From NCBI GenBank assembly GCA_031772625.1, contig CM062817.1, positions 954,655,705 to 954,719,704 on the forward strand: a stretch of DNA of 64,000 bases, in the 5' to 3' direction. Shown here one piece after another: positions 19,119 through 31,197 of the stretch (the stretch's first letter is position 1; every line of letters begins with the position of its first letter). The notes below the pieces were generated by a model, which saw nothing but the letters and a program-made list of their open reading frames with translations, did no database searches and was not told where the DNA came from. This DNA comes from Pinus tabuliformis. Lineage: Eukaryota > Streptophyta > Pinopsida > Pinales > Pinaceae. A program made the translations under genes and the position numbers.

Positions 19119-22100
19119 TTGGTATCAAAGTGGTCTTCTCTTTCTCTATTTTTATTTGCATGTTCCCAATTAGGTCAGCATATAAGGAGTTAGGGCTCAA
19201 ACTGGTTGAACCTTTGCGAGACTAGCCTCACAAACCCCAACGACCTCCCATGGCGGAAGAAAAGAAAGACGAGGGAGTAGGAGATCCTTTCAAAATATTT
19301 CTCGAAGAATCCCTCAAGCGACAAAGGAACGCAATGATGGAAAACTTTGCCCAAATCCTTTGATGGCTACCCACAGGCGACACATCTTCATCTAACAACC
19401 ACTTTGGAGATGCCACTCCCTTTAAGGTACAAGTCAACTTTGACATGCCCATATTTGAAGGCCAAATAGATGAAGTCATTGTAGATAGATAGTTAAATTT
19501 GTTGGAAGGATATTTTTCGGTTCATGAATTTTCCAATCGGGAAAAGATTACTTTTGCACTCCTCAAAGTCGCCCCCCATGTCAAGGACTAGTGGGAAACC
19601 TACTGTGAACAAAAGGAAGAGAGAGAACCCTCACTATTTTTAGCTGCACCCACTTGGAATTATTTTTGAGACACCATTAGGAACAATATTAACCTATCAT
19701 GAGATATGAATATAAATACATAAAGTGTACCACTCTGTGGCAGGGAAGGGACTAAGACGTGTCAAAATTTACAAAATTTTTTCATACCCTCTGAACGAAG
19801 TTGGGTATCAAGGATTCTGAGAGGCATATGGTACTCAAGTATTGTAGTTATCTACACAAGTAAATCCAGGGCAAGATGAAGTTCATGGACATCTCTTCGT
19901 TGGGCGCCGCCTATCGATATGTTGTCAAGATCGAGCAAAAAATTAAATAGAAGAAGCAAGACTCTGTATCTGTGAATCCGAAGAAAGGGAAAGGCACCGC
20001 CAAACTATAGAACAAAGGACAAAGCCAAGTCAAGGAGCCCCAGGACAACCCATTGAAGCTGCAAGCAAAGAAAAACACCACGAATACAAAGGAGGAAATA
20101 GGAAAATGGTGTGAGTTCCATAAGATACCCACTCACAACACAAGTGAGTGTCGAGCCAAGAAGTCACTGGTGGCCCAGATGAAGGCTTCTGAATTCGATG
20201 CATGTTCCGACTTTGATTCAGAACCCGTTAAGGGAAATGACAAAGGGAAGTAGATTATTGTTACAGAGCCCAATGCAACCATTTGCACCACCAAGATCCA
20301 TATTATTGAGCCCAAAAATCCAGAGGAGGGGGAGCGTCTCTTCCACTCACATATGTGGGTGAAGGATTCTCCATTGTAGTTCATTGTCGATAGTGGGAGC
20401 AAAAAGAACCTAATTTCAGCTGAGGTCATGAAGCAATTGGGCCTACTAACCACACCACACGCACAGTGATACACCATCGGGTGGATTCACCAAGGATGAG
20501 ATATTTGCATCAGTGAGAAGTGTTGCCTTCCCTACAACATCAAGCTCTTCATAGATGAATTACTGTGTGATGTTGCTCCTCTTGAATTTTGTGATGTATT
20601 ATTAGGAAAACCATACTTGTGGAAGCGTCATGATGTTATGTTATTATTACCTTGGGAAATAAGTTATATAGGATACCGGAGGTATCACTGCCTACCTCCA
20701 TCTCTTTAATCTCTACAAAGCAATGTAGTAAGATCATTTCTTAGGTCGAGAAATTTGTCTTCCTTATGATTTGCCCTCATAGAAAGAAGAAGATTGTGGC
20801 CACAACCACGAACTCCAGACATGGCTCCTTCGCATGGTAGCAGTAGATGGAAAAGGCTGTGGAGGATTATAGGGACATCCTCACCTCACCCACAAGGGTA
20901 CCGAGCCTACACTGTCAGGTCAATCACTCCATCGATCTGACCCTGGGTGCACCGCTACCCAATGGACCGATCTATCAATGCTATATTCTAGAGAACAATG
21001 AAATCAAGAGGCAGATTCAAGAGTTGTTGTAGAAATGGTACATCAAGCCAAGTTCATCACTCTGTGGGAGCCTAATCGTGTTGTTACAGAAGAAGGACGG
21101 GACGTAGAGACTTTGTATTGACTATTGGGTGTTGAATAAGATCATTGTCCATAATAGGTATCCAATCCCACAGATTGATGACCTTTTGGACCAGCTTAAG
21201 GGGGGGAAATATTTCAAAAAGATTGAATTGAAGTTTGGTTATCACCAGGTACCAATCGAACCCTCTCATGTGTGGAAGATTGCCTTATCCAAGGTGGGAC
21301 TTTTTGAATGGTTGGTCATGCCTTCCGGGTTAACGAATGCCCCTGCAATCTTCATGAAGTTAATGGATGATATCTTGTGACCCTTCACCAACTCATTCAT
21401 GGTAGTGTGTTTGGATGACATCCTAAACTTCAACCAGAGTTGGGAAGAGCACCTTCACAATATTCGAGAGGTCCTCCAAACCCTGCATCAACACAAATTG
21501 TGTGAAAATTTGGAAAAATGCACTCTTGGTATGAGCTAGGTTCAATATCTGGGGTACAGTATTGATGAGCGAGGTGTGCATTTCGACCTTGCCAAGATAC
21601 AAGTTATTGAGGATTAGCTAGCCCCAACCACTCTAACAAAGCTTCACATATTTTTGGGTCTTACCAATTTCTACCGTAGGTTTGTGTTGGGTTTCTCTCA
21701 TATCACTTCGCCCGTGTTTTAAGTCACCAAGGGTAGAGCAAAAGAAAAGTTATTTTGGTCTGAATCCCAACATAAGGCATTTGCTGAGTTGAAACATCAC
21801 CTATGCTCTGCACCAGTGCTCACATTACAATACTTGTAGCAACCATTTGAGATTGAGACAGATGCCTCTGACTATGTTATTGGTGCAGTTCTTACTCAGC
21901 AAAATGGCATATCACAGTGAAACACTTTCAAACATAGTCTGAAAGTATCCCACCTATGACAAAGAGATGTATTCCATTGTGCAGGCTTGCTGACAATGGA
22001 AGAATTACATTATGGGGAAGGAAATGGTCATCCACATAGACCACCGACCCCTGCAGTTCATACAAACACAAGGAAATTTGTAGAATGATCGCCATCAGAA

Positions 22101-24392
22101 ATGGTCCACATACCTGAAACAATTTCATTTAAACATTAATTATAAGAAGGGGAGCACTAATAATGTTGCAAACTGCCTCAGTTGACCACTGGTCATGGAG
22201 CTGACCACTGTGCTTGACTCTTATGGACACGAGACTTCGGAATAGCCACATCTTTACAAGAGTGACCTAGAATTTGACACCACATACCAGATGCTCCTGG
22301 AAGGTAAGCAAGTTCCAGACTTTCACCTCTAGGATGTGTTATTATGCCAGCTAGGACATCTATATGTACCTTTGAGCGAGCGTGCCAAGATGATTTGGGA
22401 GGCACACTACAGTTGAGTTGCAGGAAATTTTGGGGTAGAAAATATAGTTACAATAATGCATAAATATTTTTGTTAGCCAAACCTTCAATGGGATGTTGGG
22501 AAGTACATTAGATCCTGCACTTCTTGCGTCATTTCCAAACCTACAATCAAGAAGAAAGGCATGTATACTCCTTTACCTACTCTTAGCTAGCCCTAGGAAT
22601 CCATCTCCATGGATTACATGTTGGGCCTTCCTTCTACTAAGCATGGCAACAACCGTGTTTTCATGGTCGTCGACAGGTTCTCTAAGATGGTCATTTTGGT
22701 GACTTGCAAGAAGAGTATCTTAGTAGAAGCCATTGCCAAAATATTCTTTGAACAAGTATGGGTACACTTTGTGATCCCACAGTATATTATCTCAGATCAG
22801 GACAATCGGTTCCTAAGTGCATTATGGTCAAGCCTCTGGTCGTTGTCGGATACCAAGCTCACTAAATCTAGGACCTTTCACCCCCAAACTGATGGCCAAA
22901 CAGAGGATGTCAACAGGATGATTGTGCACATCATGTGCATGTACAAATTAAATCACCCACACACATGGGATGAGATCCTCCCCTATGTCCAACACATCTA
23001 CAACAACATAGCAGCAACTCAACTAGCCACAACACTTTTCAGGTGGTACTGGGATTCCAGCCACTATGTCTCATTGATGTTGACATACCATTTGTAGCTA
23101 CTCATGAAGATTTAACTCATTTCCAATCTGAAGTTGACAGGGCTAACAACTTCATTGAGTGCATTCAACACATATGACAGTAATTCCATGACATATTGGA
23201 CAAAGAAAATGCAAAGTACATACAGTGTTATGATTAACATAGAGTGGCACACAAGTTCCAAGTGGGAGACAAAGTTTGGTTGCATTTGCAGAAGGAGCAC
23301 CTTGTTGGGCCCCACCACACACTTTTCCCTCTTTGATATGTGAATTACATCATCACTAAGTTTTTAGGGGACAATGTTATCAAGCTCAACATTCCACATT
23401 CCTTAGCCTGCACCAAGTATTCAATGTGGACCAGTCGCGACCATACTTTCCCCCATTGTTGGACACGTCCAACGTTGTTGAGTAGTTGAAACCAACAGAG
23501 CTCAACTGAAGTTGTATCGAACATGCCACAACTAATAGGATCATGGACACATAGATCAAGAAAACTCGCTAGCAGAGGATCCAATATATCAAGTTGTCAA
23601 AGTAGGCCAACTCCTTCACTAGCGCAAGTGGCTCACAAGGGACCAAGTTCAACATCTCCCCTATGTCCAACACATCTACAAAAACATAGCAGCAACTCAA
23701 CTAGCCACAACCCCTTTCAGGTGGGACTGGGATTCCAGCCACTATGTCTCATTGATGTTGATATACCATTTGTAGCTACTCGGGAAGATTCAACTCATTT
23801 CCAATCTGAAGCTGACAGGGTTAACAACTTCGTTGAGTGCATTCAACACATATGCCAGTAATTCCATGACATATTGGACAAAGAAAATGCAAAGTACATG
23901 CATTGTTATGATTAACATAGAGTGCCACACAAGTTCCAAGTGGGAGACAAAGTTTAGTTGCATTTGCAAAAGGAGCACCTTGTTGGGCCCCACCACACAC
24001 TTTGCCCTCTCTGATATGTGGATTACATCATCACTAAGGTTGTAGGGACAATGCTATCAAGCTCAAAATTCCACCGTTCCTTAGCCTGCACCAAGTATTC
24101 AATGTGGACCGGTTGTGACCATACTTTCCCCCATTGTTGGACACATCCAACATTATTGAGTAGTTGAAACCAACAAAGCTTAACTGAAGTTGTATCGAAC
24201 ATGCCACAACTGATAGGATCATGGACACATAGATCAAGAAAACTCACTAGCAGAGGATCTAACTATATCAAGTTGTCAAGGTAGGCCAACTCCTTCACTA
24301 GCGCAAGTGGCTCATCAGGGACCAGGTTCAACATAAATTTCCTCACCTCATGGAGGCTCTGCACGCAATAGGGACCACTTCTTCCTAAGGGG
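19119..24392 (+). mobile_element. Family C internal region 1 (gag to chromodomain)
   Basis: A tRNA-Met-type primer site at 19120 is followed by a gag start at 19250 (MAEEKKDEG). Gag runs to about 20300, with a C-x2-H-x4-H-x4-C knuckle near 20110-20155. Protease is near 20380-20640 (VDSG at 20390). Reverse transcriptase is near 20840-21650, clearest at 21129-21380, with an LDDIL box near 21410. RNase H is near 21750-22190, integrase near 22400-23440 (clear core 22609-23060, HPQTDGQTEDVNRMI). The tail has IKKTR- and WLTRDQ-like blocks typical of a plant chromovirus chromodomain. It is old and broken in many places. The final part is present twice (22978-24333). Confidence 0.85.
22978..24333 (+). 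repeat. Tandem duplication, 678-bp period, in C unit 1
   Basis: The segment starting 'ctcccctatgtccaacac' at 22978 recurs at 23656, and the two ~678-bp copies can be followed to about 24333. They differ by scattered substitutions and small indels, so the duplication is old but younger than the element. It covers the integrase C-terminal and chromodomain-like part. Internal region 2 has only one copy of this segment. Confidence 0.85.
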
Positions 24393-24430
24393 TGATGACT
24401 AATCTACAATGATATTGGTGTCCACCCATC

Positions 24431-25469
24431 TGTTATAGACATTTTTGTGCCTTACAGCTATAAGCATGAAATGTCCATAATCCAAGGGATCCAAAGTCCC
24501 TAAAAGTGTTGTTCCTGCCCCTAAAGGAACAAGGTCAACCAATGACAGCTTCTCCCTGAAGTTCTCCACCAGAAACTGCTCAAAACTAGTCAAATCAGGA
24601 TCAATTCAGAAGCTCCACTAGCTGCCTGCGTTGCAAAGCACCCAAATGCACTGGATAGGTGCGTTGCAACGCACTTGAATGCACTACCCAGGTGCGTTGA
24701 GCGGGAAATGACAAGTGGCAGAGTCATTCAACGAGGTGGAGAGACAATGGAAGCTTCCAGAATCTTCTCCAATGACACTTGCCTCACTGAATTCGACCAG
24801 TGATGAGTAAGAGGCTCTCAGTCTCCAAGTGGAAGCAAGAACTGACAGAGAGAAGCCACAAGTCAAAACATAAGCTGACTCATCCTCTCTGCTTACATCT
24901 ATATATGGATCCCTCATCCCAGAGATCCAGAGGCTGGAATTTTGTACTTTGCAGAGAATTGTTGTTGGTTTGAGATTGAGATTAGTACATTGGGTGATTT
25001 ATGCTTTGTTGGGGGTGAGGAAGGGATTCCTTTGCTGGGAGGTAGATGCTGGATCGGGACTCACTTGGTTGTATCTCCTCTTGGACTTTCTTATCATATC
25101 AATAAAACTATTTGAGTTTCTTCTACATGCTTGTATATCAGTGATGTTTTGTTATATTTTCATGTTTAGCTTAATCTGATCCTGAGCTTTTTATGAATGT
25201 AAATCTATATCTTCGTGTAGTTTCTCTCTTTTGTGATCTTGCAGGAATTCGGTGAAGCTGGTCCGGTAAGGGAGCAGGGATCTGGGAGCTATTGAAGAGA
25301 GGAGTGATTGGATCAACAAACTAGCGCAAGACACAGGTTAGTTTATCCTTCCTCTTCGTTTACATTTCATAAAGAAGAATACTCAAGTAATTTTTTGTTT
25401 GTTGCTAAGGCACTGTCACACCTTAGAGTGGGATAGGGGCGTTCTGAATAGATACTTTTCCCAATAACA
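24431..25469 (+). repeat. Element B 5' LTR (1039 bp)
   Basis: Begins TGTTATAG, ends AATAACA, followed by primer site TGGCGACTCCGCTGGGGA (25473-25490). A TATA-like CTATATATGG lies near 24899-24908. The upstream part contains the perfect 16-bp palindrome GTGCGTTGCAACGCAC at 24659-24674. Confidence 0.94.
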
Positions 25470-25472
25470 AAT

Positions 25473-25490
25473 TGGCGACTCCGCTGGGGA
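25473..25490 (+). promoter_or_regulatory. Primer-binding site of element B
   Basis: TGGCGACTCCGCTGGGGA starts three bases after the 5' LTR, identical to the site of element A, so both use the same tRNA primer (tRNA-Arg by recall, unverified). Confidence 0.8.
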
Positions 25491-27279
25491 TCGTATCTAG
25501 TTAGTTTATTTGTGTTTCTATTGTTGTTCTTCTCATAAACTTAGGAGTGGCGAATCGAACTGCATTTGCCATTTACAAATGCAAAGTAGAGATCTGATAC
25601 TCTAGTCCATTCACTGGGCCTGTTTATGATCTGAACAATTGATCCACAAATGCTCTAACTGCCCTTTGTGATAGCTCTTAGTCCTCCTTTGAATCATCCC
25701 TCTAATTGTACCTTACTTATAGCTTTTATCCGGCCAAAAACCATAGATTAAACTGCAAACCGTGACCCAGAACCCAGAGAAAATTCTCGTTTCTGCTTCA
25801 GCGCAGGCTCTGTGAAGAGGTTCTGCATTTCAACGCAGGTCCCGAGAGGGCTACCTGCGCTGCAATTCAGTTTCTCTGTGCAACAGGTGCGCTGATCAAC
25901 CCTTGCCCTGTGCAGCTGTGGTTCTTTGCTTCATTTTGTTCAGTTTTATCTCTGATTTTTGCAGCCTGTTATCAGTGTGTGTACCTATCTGAAAACCCCT
26001 TTTTCTTTGCCTTAATTCCGCCTCAGTTGTACAAAAGAAATTGTATTTGTTTTTGTGTATTTGTTACATCATTTGCAGTTTCCCATTACAAAAGTAGACT
26101 AGTCATACTGTCGCCCTTAGATCTAGACCTGTCGTAAGTGTCGTTTTGATCATAGGAGTAAATTTGTTTGCTGTTGACAGTTGATTGCGCTTTTACTTTT
26201 GTCTTTTGGATTGAATTTGTGAATTTCTAGTGTCGAAACAAGTGTTTACTTCAATATCATAAAGTGTCGTAATCGTCTTTTTGATTTCGAAAAGAAGCTT
26301 GTTTGTGTTTTTCACTTGAAATCGAATTCAAATTTGTACAACAACTTTCTTTTTAGGCATCAATATTAAGAAAGTGAAAAAAAATACATGCACATGTGCA
26401 TTTGCATATTGATAGTTTGTATGGTTTGATTTAGGAAAAGTGCATTTACAGTGTGCTCTATGCTCTTCGAGAAAAGATTGTGTCTTTCTTTTCCCCTTGT
26501 AGCTAGGATTTTCATTGTTGAAAAGAGATAAAAGCTTGCTTATCATCTTTAGACTGCATTTAGGAATTGTATCTACATCTCGTGGTGATCCAAAAAGGCA
26601 AACTTCTAAGAAAGATCAACCTAAAATAAATTGAATGAACTTAACAACGCTTTGTAACTTAACACACAACATAGAGGTCTAGGCTAGAGACGTGTTCCAG
26701 CGTCGTAAAACCTGGTGACTGTCGGCCTCACTGATGGTTGGGTGATTCCTCCTGAGAGACGATAAGCGCCAGTACGGATTGTGCTCCCACATACCGTCGA
26801 GTATATATTGGGAGACCCCTATAGGCATAAAACCTTTATCCATAGGAAGCCATGTCAGCCGCCCTACTGATTGCAATGCACTGAACACAGCATTCGGGAA
26901 GATTGACCGCCCATACCCTAAAAAGTATTCTACGGTTTTGCGATTGGTTTGGCACACCCTCTACCTAGAACTCCAAAGCAGTCCCTTTCGTTCCTTTTCA
27001 TACTCCTAAACGGAAAAGGTCCATCTGAGCACTTGTCACTTCAGGCTCATTAAAAATCGAAGGAGACTAGAGTCATCTTTTGCTTTTTCTCGACTCTTTA
27101 AAATTGAAAAAGCAAGTTGTGTCCAAGCGTCGTTAAAATTTATTTTAAACGGAATATTCATACCCTTTTTCCCGCGTTGATCTTTAGGTTGAGAAAATGG
27201 AGCCTACCAACCAAGGAATTCCCCTTGGTGGAAATCCTAGTCCCTTCTCCTCTTGGGGAGATGTTGGTGCGCCCCATAT
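25491..27279 (+). other. Element B leader, non-coding with hairpins
   Basis: No supported gene. It includes CCTGCGCTG-type motifs at 25840-25895 and three hairpins matching those of A: CCTTTTC 26993-26999 with GAAAAGG 27013-27019; CTTC 27039-27042 with GAAG 27059-27062 around ggctcattaaaaat; TTGCTTTTTC 27080-27089 with GAAAAAGCAA 27106-27115. Relative to A, hairpin 1 has a T-A pair changed to C-G with pairing kept, and hairpin 3 is extended to ten pairs. Confidence 0.7.
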
Positions 27280-28765
27280 GGCCACATTGTCGCTTCCAGG
27301 ACTGACAATTGGCTTGCCGGTTTGGCTCTTCTCAACCAATGTCGTCCAGAACACCACTATTCCTTAACAGTGGAATCAGCAGTTAGACCAGTCCAGAGTT
27401 ACCCACCAACCTTCCACTTCCTCTAATTCTTCCTCTCCTCCTTCCTCTTCGCTTGATGGGGCTGGCAAAGCCAAAAGTCAAGTTCCTAAGGAGAAGAAGG
27501 AAAAGAAGAAGAAAGAGAAGAAGAAGAAGGAGCCAAAAGCGACTGGGGGCAAACGAGTGTCGTCTAACGAAAATCCACACACTGCACTGACCAAGCCTAA
27601 ATCGCCATGTGTCATTTGCAAGGGAGACCACTTTCACAGAGATTGTCCCTGCATCCCTCGGATACTAAGGGACTGGTCTCCCCGTTTGCACAATCCGGTG
27701 GCATCAACCTCTGATAGCCATGTTGAAAGCACACTGTCAACTAGCGAAAGTGAAGTCCCAGGACAAAAAGGGAGAGCTAGATCTCCTTGTAAACTGTGCG
27801 AAGGCAATCACGCCATCCACCGTTGTCCCTTCTTAGACGAAGCTAAAAGAGTTTTGGATGATCGTCTGGTTTCACCGTTACGACTTCCTCCTGGATATAA
27901 AAAACTCTTGCCGAGTCCTTCGTTAGTTGAAAATCCAGCTGGCCCGCTCAAGTGGTCAGCTGAAGCACCGGTCATTGAAGATGAACCAGCTGAATCCATA
28001 CCCGACGAAAGTCAAAAGGTCGAGGCGGCAGTTGACCCGGTCTTGCCTTCAGAGGTTTTATCTTCGAATGATACAGTCACTGAGGAGAATAAGGATGACA
28101 CCGTCCAAATTCTCTTCATCAACACAGACTCCGACGAACACGGGGGCAACCTACCCATTCCTTTATCGCAGGAAGGAAGTTCGTCAGAGCCGTACCCAGC
28201 CGTCTACTCGGTCCCACCTCCAAGCAACCTAGTTGTATCCTTCGACTGGAACCAACTAGGCAGACCACGTTTGCCAGCAAGCATACCATTTCGAATTATC
28301 GTTCAAATATACAGAATGGTCATGGCTGGCACCATCATTGATGAGGGGGCATCTGTGAGTATCCTTTCCTCTATTGCTTGGAAAGTGCTTGGTTCACCAT
28401 CGCTTTTGCCTGAAATGAGAAATCTGACAGGTTTTGATAAAGGAACCAGTCGACCTTTAGGGATCCTCCCCAATGTGCCCATAACATTGAAAGGGAAGAT
28501 CGTTCAAATGAACGTGATGGTCGTTCAAGGACCCTTGGATTATAACCTACTCCTTGGACGAGACTATATATATTGCATGGGAGCCATCGTCTCCTCACTC
28601 TTTAGAGTAATGTGTTTTCCGCACGAAGGAAGAGTGGTCAAGCTCGTAGACCAGCTTTCATTTCCCGGATCACGCATCGCAAATAGTCATATACCATCCC
28701 TAAATGGTCTCTTCACGCAAGAAATGTCTCAACCTACGGTCCGTCCTCCCGATGAGCGCGAGTAA
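27280..28765 (+). CDS. Zinc-knuckle/retropepsin protein of element B
   Basis: Homologue of the element-A protein, with the same order of parts: N-terminal segment, Lys-rich tract, two C-x2-C-x3-H-x4-C knuckles (CVICKGDHFHRDC and CKLCEGNHAIHRC), acidic linker, then a protease-like domain with IIDEGAS and LLLGRDYIY. The uninterrupted part is 402 codons, 27557-28765; the region upstream corresponds to the A N-terminus and the whole has about one break. No polymerase or integrase follows. The closeness of A and B through the knuckles and protease suggests the protein was under constraint while the family was active. Confidence 0.8.
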
Positions 28766-29288
28766 TTCGGAAGGATATGACTGGAACCCAGGGGGCATGC
28801 GTCCTGGTCTGCTTCGGCAGGAAAACTTCGGGTATAGGGTAGGTTTCCGCGGGAGAATATGACTAGTCTGTACCCCGTCCGTGATTGAGATAGGGGTTAT
28901 TCTAGAATAAGATTCTTTTGTCAAAGTTATGTGAGTTGGCGGGCATCGTCGCTCACCTTTGTTTATCTCAGTAGACATCGCCGAAGAAGTGTTTTGTTTG
29001 AAAGATTAATGGAACAATCTTTGGGTGACCTGTAAGAGGTAGGCCTCTCTCGGTAAAACAATTGTTTTGGCGGAAGTGAAGTAGAGGTAACCTTGAAACT
29101 CTGTTTTATACTTGGGGGCATGCAAACCTTGTTGGAATGCAAGCAAAGAGTGATTATTTATCTGTTTTTTGGATTAGTCGTTTCCGAACTTGCATGACGA
29201 AAGGATGCGGGGCAAAGCTTTGTAAGGCGCAAGCTCCATGAAAAATGGCATCTTACATGAGACATTCTTATCATATGACTGGATTAAT

Positions 29289-30060
29289 CGAGCAGTTTTA
29301 GCACATAGTTCATGCTCATTAAAAAATAAACATAAGATCGAGCAAGTGTTTCAACCCGCGTTTAAGCTCGTTAAAAAATGAACTAACCTCCGGTAAATAA
29401 CCACCGTGAATGTAACATTATCAGCCATTAAAGCCTTGGTCGTGTTTGCACCGTCACCTCCACTTTTCCATTGGCCGATCATTCACCTCCATATGATTGT
29501 TTACCCATTTTGAGGAACAGCTGCGAAGAGTGATTTCACTAGCCATCCTTGTGACACTGTCGTGATTGGAAAATTCCAACCCTTACCTGGAATTAGCTAC
29601 TACCCGTTTTATCACTCGTTCCTCAAAAGACGAGTCTTCTTTAAGCTCTTTTCATTTGACTCGTAAAATATGAAAAGGTTGCCGAGTTTTGGCCTTCCAG
29701 CTCGTTAAAGCGACATGAAGAGTTATCCCTCCTCTAGATTTTAATCTTTTTGGACCTGAGGGATTATTGCACAAAAAGATCGAGCGCTTGTTTTGTTCGG
29801 CTCGTTAAAACTATCGAAATTTCATCCCTTCTGTATTGTTTTATATTTTTTTGGACTTAAGGGATTAGATGACGAAAAAGGACTTCCGGAGTTAACTTTA
29901 CGTACCTTTTCAGACTCTCTAAAAATGAAAAGGACTGAGTTATCTTTGTCGTTAGACTCGTTAAAAAGATTAATAGCGACAAACTTGTCTTTAGACGAGA
30001 ACGAGTTTCACTATCGCTAGGCTCGTTAAAACATAGCGATGGGTTTTCCCGAAGGGAAAA
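29289..30060 (+). repeat. Hairpin array of element B, shared loop motif
   Basis: Counterpart of 12634-13459. Examples: CCTTTTCA 29905-29912 with TGAAAAGG 29926-29933; TTGTCGTT 29946-29953 with AGCGACAA 29975-29982 (one G-U pair); ATCGCT 30013-30018 with AGCGAT 30035-30040, loop aggctcgttaaaacat; TTTTCCC 30044-30050 with GGGAAAA 30054-30060, loop GAA. The last corresponds to CTTGCCC/GGGCAGG in A, where two base pairs have changed on both sides with pairing kept. The ~52-bp unit present three times in A occurs twice here. Confidence 0.82.
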
Positions 30061-31197
30061 TTATAGAACAAGCATATGTTATCCTCCTCAAGCTTGACAA
30101 AAATAAAGAGGTACTGGTCAGCAATGACTGGGGAAAAATTGGGAAGAAACTCAAAGAACCTTTATTGGTAGCAAGTCGCTCTTGAACATGACACTTCCAC
30201 TCCGTGCCTGAGTCGGGTTGGGTTGTTTCATTCACCGGTCACATCACCATGGTCTCGCCATACCATCCACCTTTGGGGTAAATGCTACCGATCCATCACA
30301 TAAGTGTCGCCGACATGTTCAAGAGAAGTCATCCAGAGAAGTCAACCGTGTCCCATCCACTACCATACATTATACTTCATTCTTTCATGACCGCCACCCT
30401 GAACCATATATCATCAGATCGTTTTCACCTCCATCAAAATCATTTACTCTGTTCCGTGTCATTGATGTGGGATACATTAAGGCCCTCCTTTGACGGATCG
30501 CTTCTTGTCGACATCAGCTCATTATCCAAGAAGTTGATCTCGGAACACCCCCTTCAGTACTTTGAAGCTTGCATGCCTCAATGGCAAGTTTCTCACTTCC
30601 GGCGACAGGTATACATCAATGACCTTCGACCGAAAGATTTTGCGTGGTGTTCGACGCCAAGTCCTTTATTCACACCACGTGAATTGTACTGCAGTACCTT
30701 GAGGGTCATTATCATCATCGGTGATTCCTCTCGCGCTTGTTAACAGTTTACATCATTGACTGGTAATCAAGCGATGTCTTTCCATGTTCGACTTCAAAAC
30801 ATTTCTCACATGGATCGACTTGTACTTAGAGTGAAGATCGGACGAGATTGAACACCCCGGATCTAGTTTCATCCATCCGGGCTGCGATATATGTTCGGGA
30901 AAAATAAATACATTGACATGTACAGCATTGCAGCACAGATAATCATCCTACCAAAAGGATGATGACTTCATCAGAATCATCAGTCTACCATCAGACGATT
31001 GTCTGTCCTATGTACATAAAAATGAATTTATAAAGCTGAGCATGGGAATGCCCGCCTCAGCTAGATCATGAAAACAGTATGAAAATAATGTATTGTATTG
31101 TATCTTATTACAGGTCTCCTCCCAGCATTGAAAGAACTTCGGATCCTCCTAATAAAGCATTTCACCCGATAAACGGCCTCATACTTTAGGGGGCAAC
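30061..31197 (+). other. Element B 3' non-coding tail
   Basis: Strongly similar to 13460-14576 of element A. Open frames at 30218-30493 and 30282-30743 are not preserved as proteins in A, so I treat the region as conserved RNA or DNA rather than coding. It ends in the purine tract TTAGGGGG just before the 3' LTR. Confidence 0.6.

Noticed and set aside
30218-30743. 91- and 153-codon frames in the 3' region of element B
   Set aside because: The DNA is conserved in element A but these frames are not, which points to constraint on the nucleic acid rather than a protein.
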